Source: Arthrobacter sp. Soil736
Lineage (GTDB): Bacteria > Actinomycetota > Actinomycetes > Actinomycetales > Micrococcaceae
Direction: 5' to 3'
Assembly (NCBI RefSeq): GCF_001428005.1
Contig: NZ_LMSB01000023.1
Span: forward strand, 90,953 to 154,952
Length of the DNA: 64,000 nt
Position 1 is the first letter of the stretch. The number at the start of each line of letters is the position of its first letter. Made by a program: the position numbers and the translations under genes. The notes beneath the pieces are model-generated. The model saw only the letters and a list, made by a program, of their open reading frames with translations, had not been told where the DNA came from and did not search any database. Shown one piece after another: positions 56,494 to 64,000 of the stretch.

Positions 56494-56525
56494 GGGCTTG
56501 TCGAGACCGTGATTTCGACAGGCTC
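56494..56525. terminator. Imperfect hairpin between lpdA and nasB
   Basis: Arms GGGCTTGTCGAGA and TTTCGACAGGCTC; TTTCGACAGGCTC resembles a palindromic element often repeated in Arthrobacter-like genomes. Acts between convergent genes. Confidence 0.45.
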
Positions 56526-56547
56526 TATCAGCGGTTGCGGTCAGGTT

Positions 56548-58110
56548 TTAGGCGGCTGCCGCCTGGAAGTGTTTTTCGATGAGCCCCTTGATGTCCTCGT
56601 GGCAGCCGCCGCAGCCGGTGCCGGCACGGGTTGCTGAGGAGACCTCGGCCACCGTGGAGCAGCCGCCCGTCACAGCCTCCGTGATCTTGCCGCCGCTAAC
56701 ACCGGCACACCGGCACACGGTGCTTTCCGGGTCGTTGGACGCGCCGGACGGGGCCAGCTGGTCGGGTCCGTCCAGCCGCAGGAGCAGGGAACGGTCCGCG
56801 GGCAGTTCCGCGCCGCGCTCGAAGAGCTGCACCAGCTCGCCGGCGGTGCGGGGCATGCCCACGCTGACCAGGCCCTCGAGCACGCCGCCGCGGGTGGTCA
56901 TCTTCACGTAGCGGCCGTGCTCCGGATCGGCCCACTGGGCGATCTGGAGCCGGGGCCGGCCGTTGACCGCTCCGGCGGTCAGGATTTCCTCGTCCCAGGG
57001 CTCCGCCGCGTTGTCCCCGGCCACGGCCATGTTCAGGCCGCGGGCCTTGAGCACAATCACGCCGGGCTTCTCCTGGGGGAGCGCGGGCAGCGAATCAGCG
57101 TCCTCCTGCGATCCCTCGTTCAGGAGCAGCAGGTACTCGGCGAGCCATTCGGCCTGCCGCCAGCCCGGGCCCACCAGGCCGGACGGTCCCCGCGCGGTGC
57201 GGCACTCGATGCAGTCCGGTTCCGGGCAACGGACCTCGGCGCAGTCGCCAATGGCGAAGATGTGCGGTTCGTGGTGCGCGCGCAGCCGGTGATCCACCAG
57301 GATGCCCGTCGACGTGGACAGCCCGCAGCCTTCGGCCAGTTCGGTCCGCGGCCGGACACCGCACGACAGGACCAGAAGGTCGCCGTCGATCGCCGAACCG
57401 TCGTCGAGCAGCAGGGCCGAGAACCCGCCGTCGGGAGCGTTGTGTTCCACGCCCGTGGAACGCGCGTTGCCGGCGACGCGCACGCCACAGTTGCGCAGGC
57501 TGGCGGCGAGCACCGCGCCGCCGCCGCGGTCGATGTTCCGGCCCAGCGGGTGGGGTCCGTTGTGCACCACGGTGACGGTGGCGCCTTCTTCGGCGGCGGC
57601 CAGGGCCGTCTCCAGCCCCAGCACGCCGCCGCCGAGAACCACCACGCGCTTGCGGCCGGCTACGGCCTTGCGGAGGACCTCGGCGTCGCGGACGTCGCGC
57701 AGCGCAGTGACGCCCGCTGGCAGGACGGGTGCGGCGGGGTCCGGGTTGAGCCCGGTGAGGTTGGGGATGACAGGACGGGAGCCGGTGGCGAAGACCAGCC
57801 GGTCGTAGTGGGCCGAAGTGCCGTCGGCGAGGAGGACCTGCTGCCGTGCCCGGTCCACGCGCTTGACGTTGACGCCGAGCCGGACGTCAACGCCTTCCGC
57901 CGTGAGGGCGGCGGCGTCGGCCAGGGCCAGTGCCTCGGCGGTGGTGCGGCCGACGCCCAGATCGGCGACGAGCACACGGTTATAGGCGGCGTCGGCTTCC
58001 TGGCCGATGACCGTCAGCCGCACCTGCCCGCCGCGAACAGCCGGCAGCAGTTCGTCGACCAGCCGTGCCGCCACCGGACCGAATCCGACAATTACAATCT
58101 GCTCGCTCAT
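56548..58110 (-). CDS. nasB: FAD oxidoreductase with BFD [2Fe-2S] domain (nitrate reductase electron-transfer subunit)
   Basis: 520 residues. Rossmann FAD motif IVIVGFGPVAARLVDEL, second motif VVVLGGGVLGLETALAAAEE, IFAIGDCAEV, and C-terminal BFD cysteines VCRCAGVSGG and TGCGGCHEDIKG. It resembles the front half of NirB and would pass NADH electrons to NasA. ATG overlaps the nasA stop (ATGA 58107-58110). Symbol by role and context rather than by name match. Confidence 0.85.
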   Translation of the reverse strand: MSEQIVIVGFGPVAARLVDELLPAVRGGQVRLTVIGQEADAAYNRVLVADLGVGRTTAEALALADAAALTAEGVDVRLGVNVKRVDRARQQVLLADGTSAHYDRLVFATGSRPVIPNLTGLNPDPAAPVLPAGVTALRDVRDAEVLRKAVAGRKRVVVLGGGVLGLETALAAAEEGATVTVVHNGPHPLGRNIDRGGGAVLAASLRNCGVRVAGNARSTGVEHNAPDGGFSALLLDDGSAIDGDLLVLSCGVRPRTELAEGCGLSTSTGILVDHRLRAHHEPHIFAIGDCAEVRCPEPDCIECRTARGPSGLVGPGWRQAEWLAEYLLLLNEGSQEDADSLPALPQEKPGVIVLKARGLNMAVAGDNAAEPWDEEILTAGAVNGRPRLQIAQWADPEHGRYVKMTTRGGVLEGLVSVGMPRTAGELVQLFERGAELPADRSLLLRLDGPDQLAPSGASNDPESTVCRCAGVSGGKITEAVTGGCSTVAEVSSATRAGTGCGGCHEDIKGLIEKHFQAAAA

Positions 58111-60293
58111 GAGGCCTCCGAGGTCTGAAGAACACTGTTGCTTGGTACGTCCGCGGCCAGCCGGACCCATACTTTGTTGAATTTGAATTCGGGCATCCCC
58201 GAGATGGGGTCCGTGGCGGCTTCCGTCAGCCGGTTCGCGCTTTCCAGTTCCGGGAAGTGGAAGGGCAGGAACACGGTCTCTGTGCGGATGGCCGTGCTGA
58301 GCTCCGCCCGGCAGACCACCTCGCCCCGCTCATTTGCCACCGACACGCGTGCACCGTCCGTGATGCCCATGGCGGCCGCGGCTGCCGGGTGGATCTGCAG
58401 CTTGGCCTCGGGCTGGGACGCAAGGAGTTCGGAGACGCGGCGCGTCTGGGCTCCGGACTGGTAGTGCTCCAGCAGGCGGCCGGTGATCAGGGTCATCGGT
58501 TTGGCGGCCGGGTCAGGGTTCGCCATGGGGGTACGACGACGACGGGGCGTCACCGGGGTCATGACGGCCTTGCCGTCGGCGTGCGCAAACGCGTCCAGGA
58601 ACATCCTTGGGGTGCCGGTGCTGCCCGCGGGGTACGGCCAGTAGGCGGCTTCGCCGCGGTCCAGCATGGCGTAGTCGATGCCGGAGTAGTCCGCTGCGCC
58701 GCCGGCGGATGCCAGTCGAAGCTCCTCGAAAACCGTCTCGGGGTCATCGCTGTACGTGGACGGCGCCTCGAGTGCTTCGGCCAGCCGCGCCATGATCCAC
58801 AGTTCGCTGCGGGCCCCGGCGGGCGGCTGGATGGCCTTGCGGCGGCGCAGTACACGGCCTTCGAGGTTCGTCAGGGTGCCCTCCTCCTCGGCCCACTGAA
58901 GGACTGGCAGGACGAGGTCGGCCTCGGCGGCAGTTTCGGACATGAAGAAGTCGCAGACCACGAGGAAATCCAGGCTGCGGAGTCCGGCGATGACGGCGTT
59001 CGCATCGGGGGACGCGACGGCGATATTGGAGGCGTGCACGAAGAAGCAGCGGACGCCGTCGGGCTGTCCGAGCGATTTGAGCAGCTGGACGGCCGGCAGG
59101 CCGGGGCCGGGGATCAGCGACTCGGGCACATCCCAGACCTTGGCCATGTGGGCGCGTGCCGCGGGATCGGTGATTTTGCGGTAGCCCGGCAGCTGGTCGG
59201 CCTTCTGTCCGTGTTCGCGCCCGCCCTGGCCGTTGCCCTGGCCGGTGAGTGTGCCGTAGCCGCTGCGGGCGGAGCCGGGCAGGCCGAGCAGGAGGCTGAG
59301 GTTGATGGCGGCCGTGGCGGTGTCGGTGCCGTCGACGTGCTGTTCGACGCCGCGTCCGGTCAGGATGTAGCTGCCGCCCTTGCGTGCGCCGTCGGCCAGC
59401 CTGCGGGCCGTCTCGCGGATGAGTTCGGCGGGCACTCCGGTGAGGGACTGGACGCGTTCCGGCCAGAAGGCGTTGACGCTGCGGACCACGGCGTCGTAGC
59501 CGGTGGTGCGCTCCTGGACGTATGCGGCGTCGACGAGTCCTTCGTGGATGACCACGTGCGACAGGCCGAGCAGGAGGGCGAGGTCGGTGCCCGGCAGGGG
59601 CTGGAGGTGGAGGCCGCCGCCGTCGGACGTGAAGGCCGCCGTGGCCGAACGGCGGGGGTCCACCACAATCAGGCCACCGGCTTCACGGACACCCTGCAGG
59701 TGCTGGACGAAGGGCGGCATGGTCTCGGCGACGTTGGAGCCGAGCATCAGAATGGTGCTGGCACTGTCCAGTGCCTCAAGGGGGAACGGCAGGCCGCGGT
59801 CCAGGCCGAAGGCCCGCATGCCCGCGGCGGCAGCCGATGACATGCAGAACCGGCCGTTGTAGTCGATGCGGGAGGTGCCCAGTGCGAGGCGGGCGAACTT
59901 TCCGAGCTGGTAGGCCTTCTCGTTGGTGAGGCCGCCACCGCCGAAAACGCCGACGGCGTCGGCTCCGTACTTAGCCCGGGTGTCCTTGACGGCGGTGGTG
60001 ATGCGGGCCAGCGCCTCGTCCCAGGTGATGGGGCGGTGAACGCCGTCGGACCCCTTCAGCAGGGGCTCGGTAACGCGGCCGGGGTGCTGCAGGAGCGAGG
60101 CCGAGGTCCACCCCTTGCGGCAGAGGCCGCCGCGGTTGGTGGGGAAGTCGCGGCCGCTGACCTCCAGGGCCGGCGCTGCCGGCACGGGGTCTGACCCCGG
60201 CTGGACAGCCGGGGTCAGAGCCGCTGGGGACTTGAGCGTCATGGCGCACTGCAAGGCGCAGTAAGGGCAGTGCGTGTCGGCGCTTTTGGTCAT
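58107..60293 (-). CDS. nasA: Assimilatory nitrate reductase, molybdopterin catalytic subunit
   Basis: 728 residues; reduces nitrate to nitrite. N-terminal [4Fe-4S] ligands Cys9, Cys12 and Cys16 (CPYCALQC) and Cys58 (GGLCRKG), then molybdopterin-binding regions ([38 protein letters not shown]) and C-terminal [19 protein letters not shown] 60293 follows the narK stop by one base; an in-frame ATG at 60314 is less likely. Second gene of narK-nasA-nasB. Confidence 0.94.
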   Translation of the reverse strand: MTKSADTHCPYCALQCAMTLKSPAALTPAVQPGSDPVPAAPALEVSGRDFPTNRGGLCRKGWTSASLLQHPGRVTEPLLKGSDGVHRPITWDEALARITTAVKDTRAKYGADAVGVFGGGGLTNEKAYQLGKFARLALGTSRIDYNGRFCMSSAAAAGMRAFGLDRGLPFPLEALDSASTILMLGSNVAETMPPFVQHLQGVREAGGLIVVDPRRSATAAFTSDGGGLHLQPLPGTDLALLLGLSHVVIHEGLVDAAYVQERTTGYDAVVRSVNAFWPERVQSLTGVPAELIRETARRLADGARKGGSYILTGRGVEQHVDGTDTATAAINLSLLLGLPGSARSGYGTLTGQGNGQGGREHGQKADQLPGYRKITDPAARAHMAKVWDVPESLIPGPGLPAVQLLKSLGQPDGVRCFFVHASNIAVASPDANAVIAGLRSLDFLVVCDFFMSETAAEADLVLPVLQWAEEEGTLTNLEGRVLRRRKAIQPPAGARSELWIMARLAEALEAPSTYSDDPETVFEELRLASAGGAADYSGIDYAMLDRGEAAYWPYPAGSTGTPRMFLDAFAHADGKAVMTPVTPRRRRTPMANPDPAAKPMTLITGRLLEHYQSGAQTRRVSELLASQPEAKLQIHPAAAAAMGITDGARVSVANERGEVVCRAELSTAIRTETVFLPFHFPELESANRLTEAATDPISGMPEFKFNKVWVRLAADVPSNSVLQTSEAS

Positions 60294-60294
60294 G

Positions 60295-61749
60295 TTAGAC
60301 GTGTCCCATCGCATTTCGGTTGGCGTTGCGGATGTAGAAGAACCAGCAGACTGCCAGCATCACAACGTAGGCTCCGACGAAGCCGTAGAACGCCGGGGTG
60401 TAGGAGCCGCTGGCCGTGTTGGAAGCGTTCAGCACCTGCGGGATCACGAACCCGCCGTAGGCGCCGATCGCCGAGATCAGGCCGAGGGCCGAGGAAGCCA
60501 GCCGCTGGGTTGTCACCGAGCTGGCACCCGAGCGGGCGGCCCGGCTGGAGATTGCGAAGATAACCGGGATCATGCGGTAGGTGGCGCCGTTTCCGAAGCC
60601 GCTGGCGGTGAAGAGCATCAGGAAGAGGACCAGGAAGAGCCAGAAGTTCTTCAGCGGCAGGGTCCAGATCATGGTCAGCGTGATCACGGCCATCGCGGCG
60701 AACGCGGAGACGGTCATCCGGGCGCCGCCAAGGCGGTCAGCCATGCGTCCGCCGTAGGGGCGGGCCAGTGAGCCGACCAGCGGGCCGAGGAAGGCCAGCG
60801 AAAGGGCCACCGTGCCGACGCCGATGGAGGAGAAGGCGGGGAAGTAGTCCTTGATGAGCTTGGGGAAGACGCCGGCGAAGCCGATGAAGGAGCCGAACGT
60901 GCCGATGTACAGCAGGGCCATGATCCACAGGTGCGGTTCCTTGAGCGCGGCCAGCGAGCCGGCCACGTCACCCTTGGCGCTGGTGAGGTTGTCCATGTAC
61001 TTCCAGGCACCGAAGGCGGCGATCAGGATGAAGGGGACCCACATCCAGCCGGCCATGGGCAGGTTGACGCTTCCTACTGCCACCAGCGTGATGGCGATCG
61101 GAACGGCGAGCTGCGCGACGGCGGCACCGAGGTTTCCGCCGGCCGCGTTCAGTCCCAGGGCCCAGCCCTTTTCGCGGGCCGGGTAGAAGAAGGTGATGTT
61201 CGCCATCGAGCTGGCGAAGTTTCCGCCGCCGAAGCCGGCCAGGGCGGCCACGAACAGCATGACGCCGAACGGTGTTTCCGGGTTGGAGACGCACATGGCG
61301 AGTCCGACCGACGGAATCAGGAGGAGCAGCGCCGAGACGATTGTCCAGTTCCGGCCACCGAAGCGCGGGACCATGAACGTGTAGGGGATCCGGAGCGTGG
61401 CGCCTACCAGGCTCGGCATGGAGATGAGCCAGAAAATCTCCGAGGTGCTGAAGGTGAAGCCTGCGCCGGGGAGCTGGACCACCACGATGGACCAGAGCTG
61501 CCAGACGACGAAACCGAGGAACTCGGCGAAGATGGACCAGTTGAGGTTCCGGCGCGCAATCGTGCGGCCTTGGGTTTCCCACTGGTGTTTGTTCTCGGCG
61601 TCCCAGTTGGCGATCCAGCGGCCAGGACGGACTTCAAGGGCGGGTGCGTCGGTAGTGGTCACGGAAGCGGAGACGCTTCCGTGCCGCGGCTCGGTGGCAA
61701 GATCGAGGGAATTGCCGGTGCCGGTTTCTGCGGGGCGGTCAGCAGTCAC
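60295..61749 (-). CDS. narK: Nitrate/nitrite MFS transporter
   Basis: 484 residues, about 12 helices. GGGNFASSMANITFFYPAR carries the nitrate signature of NarK/NrtP transporters, and MVPRFGGRNW and SLARPYGGRMADRLGGAR are the MFS loops. About 70 hydrophilic residues precede helix 1. GTG 61749 chosen because AAGGAGGT is 5-6 bases upstream. First gene of the nitrate operon; import of nitrate or exchange of nitrite. Confidence 0.93.
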   Translation of the reverse strand: MTADRPAETGTGNSLDLATEPRHGSVSASVTTTDAPALEVRPGRWIANWDAENKHQWETQGRTIARRNLNWSIFAEFLGFVVWQLWSIVVVQLPGAGFTFSTSEIFWLISMPSLVGATLRIPYTFMVPRFGGRNWTIVSALLLLIPSVGLAMCVSNPETPFGVMLFVAALAGFGGGNFASSMANITFFYPAREKGWALGLNAAGGNLGAAVAQLAVPIAITLVAVGSVNLPMAGWMWVPFILIAAFGAWKYMDNLTSAKGDVAGSLAALKEPHLWIMALLYIGTFGSFIGFAGVFPKLIKDYFPAFSSIGVGTVALSLAFLGPLVGSLARPYGGRMADRLGGARMTVSAFAAMAVITLTMIWTLPLKNFWLFLVLFLMLFTASGFGNGATYRMIPVIFAISSRAARSGASSVTTQRLASSALGLISAIGAYGGFVIPQVLNASNTASGSYTPAFYGFVGAYVVMLAVCWFFYIRNANRNAMGHV

Positions 61750-61818
61750 GGTGTACCTCCTTGGGGGATGTTGTCCTTCCAAGGTAGGCAAGCCGCGTTT
61801 CATGGACGGTCGCCCATT

Positions 61819-61855
61819 GTTAACGTGCTGTGACATTTGCCTATCAGCGTGTTTC
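61819..61855. promoter_or_regulatory. Weak GlnR-like site upstream of narK
   Basis: GTTAA (61819) and GTGAC (61830) are 11 bp apart, with CTATC at 61841 and GTTTC at 61851 near the next phases. Matches are partial. The rest of 61750-62026 has no gene. Confidence 0.3.
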
Positions 61856-62026
61856 CGGCGGCGTTAGGCTGCACGGAGCACAGTTTTTTGAGACAGCCGA
61901 AATAGTCCGCATTCTGGACCTTTTGTCCATTGAGTGGACTTCGCTAAGTAGTATTGAAGTCTCTGTATCCTTCTGCCGGGCAGCCTTTTGGGGGCACCGG
62001 CCCGGTTCTCACGAAAGCGCTACTAC

Positions 62027-63439
62027 ATGTCATCCACTGCCACAACACCGCAGCCGGGGTCAGCCAAGCTAGTGAACTCGCGCGGGCGCGTGATCGTCGC
62101 CAGCCTGATCGGCACCACAGTCGAGTTCTACGACTTCTACGTCTACGCCACGGCCGCGGTACTCGTTTTCCCCCGGCTGTTCTTCCCCGGCCAGAACGAA
62201 ACCACCCAGCTGCTGAGTTCCTTTGCTGTTTTCGGCGTCGCTTTCATCGCCCGGCCGCTTGGGTCGATCGTCTTCGGACACTTCGGTGACAAGTTCGGAC
62301 GCAAGGGCACCCTGGTGGCGTCGCTGCTGACCATGGGTATTGCCACCTTCCTCATCGGCTGCCTGCCCACGGCCCTCGTTCCGGGATGGGAATTCTGGGC
62401 ACCGGCACTGCTGGTGGTCATGCGGTTCGCCCAGGGCCTTGCCCTCGGCGGCGAATGGAGCGGTGCAGCCCTGCTGGCCACCGAGAACGCCCCGGCGAAC
62501 AAGCGCGCCGTCTACGGCACGTTCCCGCAGCTGGGTGCGCCGATCGGTTTCATCATCGCCAACGTGATCTTCCTGGTCTTCAGCTACGCCCTGACCCCGG
62601 AGGCCTTCATGGCCTGGGGCTGGCGCGTGCCGTTCCTGCTCAGCGCCGTGATGGTGATCATCGGTCTGTATGTCCGCCTCAAGCTGATCGAAACGCCCGC
62701 GTTCACCAAGGTGCTCGAATCCAACGAGGTAGCCAAGCTGCCGCTCGCCCGGGTCTTCAAGACCAGCTGGCGTCCGCTGATCCTGGGCACGTTCATCATG
62801 CTGGCCACCTACGTACTCTTCTACCTGATGACCACGTTCACGCTGACCTACGGCACCCGGGCCTCCAGCCTGGACGCGGCCAAGGCCGCAGCCGAAAAGG
62901 CCGGCAAGCCGATGACCGAGGCCGCTGCGGCCGCGTTTGTGCCGGGCCTGGGATACACCCGTAACGACTTCCTCTGGATGCTGATCGCCGGCGTCGTGTT
63001 CTTCGGCATTTTCACCCTCGTCTCCGGCCCCATGGCCGAGAAGTGGGGCCGGCGCAAGATGCTGATCGCCGTGACGGCAGGCATCTTCGTCTTCGGCCTG
63101 CTGTTCGTCCCGCTGTTCAGCGGCGGCTTCGTCGGCACCATGGCGCTGCTGATCATCGGCTTCTCCCTCATGGGCCTCACTTTCGGACCGATGGGCGCAT
63201 TGCTGCCGGAGCTGTTCCCGACGAACGTCCGGTACACCGGCTCAGCCGTCAGCTACAACGTCTCCAGCATCCTGGGTGCAGCAGTGGCACCGTTCATCGC
63301 CGTCTGGCTCTGGGAACTGGCGAAGGGCAGCCCCGTGCTGGTCGGCGTCTACCTCACCGTCATGTCGGTGCTCACGCTCATCGCGCTGTTCCTGAGCAAG
63401 GAAACCCGCGACCTGGACTACGAAAACAACGTGGCCTAG
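62027..63439 (+). CDS. MHS-family MFS transporter (proton symporter)
   Basis: 470 residues, 12 helices. GTTVEFYDFYVYATAAVLVF in helix 1, GHFGDKFGRKGTLVASLL loop, MRFAQGLALGGEWSGAALLA and GPMAEKWGRRKMLIAVTAG mark the metabolite:H+ symporter (ShiA/ProP-like) group. Substrate unknown. ATG 62027 (MSSTATTPQPG) with GAAAG upstream; divergent from narK but not clearly linked to nitrate. Confidence 0.92.
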   Translation: MSSTATTPQPGSAKLVNSRGRVIVASLIGTTVEFYDFYVYATAAVLVFPRLFFPGQNETTQLLSSFAVFGVAFIARPLGSIVFGHFGDKFGRKGTLVASLLTMGIATFLIGCLPTALVPGWEFWAPALLVVMRFAQGLALGGEWSGAALLATENAPANKRAVYGTFPQLGAPIGFIIANVIFLVFSYALTPEAFMAWGWRVPFLLSAVMVIIGLYVRLKLIETPAFTKVLESNEVAKLPLARVFKTSWRPLILGTFIMLATYVLFYLMTTFTLTYGTRASSLDAAKAAAEKAGKPMTEAAAAAFVPGLGYTRNDFLWMLIAGVVFFGIFTLVSGPMAEKWGRRKMLIAVTAGIFVFGLLFVPLFSGGFVGTMALLIIGFSLMGLTFGPMGALLPELFPTNVRYTGSAVSYNVSSILGAAVAPFIAVWLWELAKGSPVLVGVYLTVMSVLTLIALFLSKETRDLDYENNVA

Positions 63440-63506
63440 CTCCTTAGCTCTTCCGGACCGCTGGTCCGGCAGATGAAAATGCCCGGTGTGATTGGCGGGT
63501 TCTAGC

Positions 63507-63547
63507 GGTCGTTGCAACGCCCAGATCTTTTGGGAGTTGCAACGACC
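63507..63547. repeat. 16-bp-arm hairpin at IS boundary
   Basis: Arms 63507-63522 and 63532-63547 with one mismatch and a 9-base loop containing TTTT. It directly abuts the transposase open frame, so it may be part of the IS left end that also stops read-through from the transporter gene. Confidence 0.6.
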
Positions 63548-64000
63548 GTGTCGTCTTTAAGGGGAAAAGCAGAGTCTGGTGCAAGGGAAGAATCGAGTTC
63601 CCTGAGGGGCCGGAGAGCACCCTCGCAGGAGGAGAAGGATGCATTTTTCTCCGCGCTCGACCGGCTGGGGAGTGTGAGCTCGGCTGCTGCCGAGCCTGGG
63701 TTGAACCGCCACACGTGTTTCGGGTGGGCACGGAAGGCCGGGGTTGCTCCGAAGAAGCGATTGACCAGATCGGTTCCAAAGCGGAAGTACACGCCGGAAG
63801 AGAAAGACCGGTTCTTCGCCGTGCTCGATCGCGTGGGCAATGTAACGGTGGCTGCCGCGGAGCTCGGATTCAACCGGATGACGTGCTACCAGTGGGCTTA
63901 CAAGGCCGGAATCGCCAACATTCGCTTGGGCGCCGGCAGACGCGAGGAATTTCTTCGGCTCCGCAAGGCCGGAACGAGCCGGCGCGAGGCTGCCAAGGCC
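63548..64000 (+). mobile_element. IS transposase, 5' part only (IS30-like, cut by window end)
   Basis: An open frame (151 codons to the window edge) bounded upstream by a TAG at 63503. It holds two similar HTH units: SQEEKDAFFSALDRLGSVSS...GWARKAGVA and TPEEKDRFFAVLDRVGNVTV...QWAYKAGIA, about 55 residues apart. Then REEFLRLRKAGTSRREAAKA begins a third HTH. This N-terminal build matches IS30-like transposases of Arthrobacter as I know them. GTG 63548 is the first candidate after the hairpin but lacks a ribosome binding site; a later start is possible. Catalytic DDE part is outside. Confidence 0.7.

Overview
The window is about 67% GC chromosomal DNA from an actinobacterium, most likely an Arthrobacter or Pseudarthrobacter relative (Micrococcaceae). 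This rests on the gene content (rpfB, a PMT O-mannosyltransferase, MoxR/DUF58/transglutaminase genes, an LpdA-type flavoprotein, SCO4848 and DUF2505 proteins), on frequent GTG/TTG starts, and on many starts preceded by a TAnnnT -10 box with no ribosome binding site (leaderless genes). Genus level is inference. No prophage, CRISPR array, defence island or biosynthetic cluster was recognised.

Layout. 1-5.7 kb: 3' end of ahcY, an L,D-transpeptidase, an RDD protein divergent from a SpoIIM-like protein, and a TIGR01906 membrane protein. 5.7-27.5 kb: a core block that, from my knowledge of family order, resembles Mycobacterium tuberculosis Rv1002c-Rv1020: pmt/rsmI (divergent), tatD-rpfB-ksgA-ispE, an ABC-F gene, tRNA-Gln, glmU-prs, rplY, pth, with mfd further on. 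It is interrupted by gabD, the moxR-DUF58-tgpA operon, a TetR gene and a striking noncoding repeat element at 21.86-22.25 kb. 27.6-33.1 kb: two very large tandem STAND-type LuxR regulators. 33.6-39.1 kb: sufS-sufU, nhaA, two small conserved proteins and a frameshifted, internally deleted SDR/DUF2867 pseudogene. 39.3-46 kb: mfd, a YdjM-like membrane protein, a small membrane protein, deoC and a small FAD oxidoreductase.

46-63.5 kb is largely nitrogen assimilation. nirB-cobA-(HemD-like/winged-helix regulator) forms one operon and nirD diverges from nirB. narK-nasA-nasB forms a second operon. Together they would import nitrate, reduce it to nitrite and then ammonium, and supply siroheme precursor. 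The nirB/nirD intergenic region carries 11-bp-phased half-sites that look like a GlnR operator. Between the two operons lie pgm/pmmB, an Rrf2 regulator, punA and lpdA, an order reminiscent of Rv3303c-Rv3308. The window ends with an MHS-family transporter and the truncated start of an IS transposase with duplicated helix-turn-helix units.

Non-coding highlights: a large imperfect inverted repeat joined to 40-bp tandem repeats, a perfect 23-bp-arm palindrome between divergent starts, six 15-bp repeats in the rplY leader, a structured rpfB leader, short tandem repeats sitting on three stop codons, and several strong hairpin terminators.
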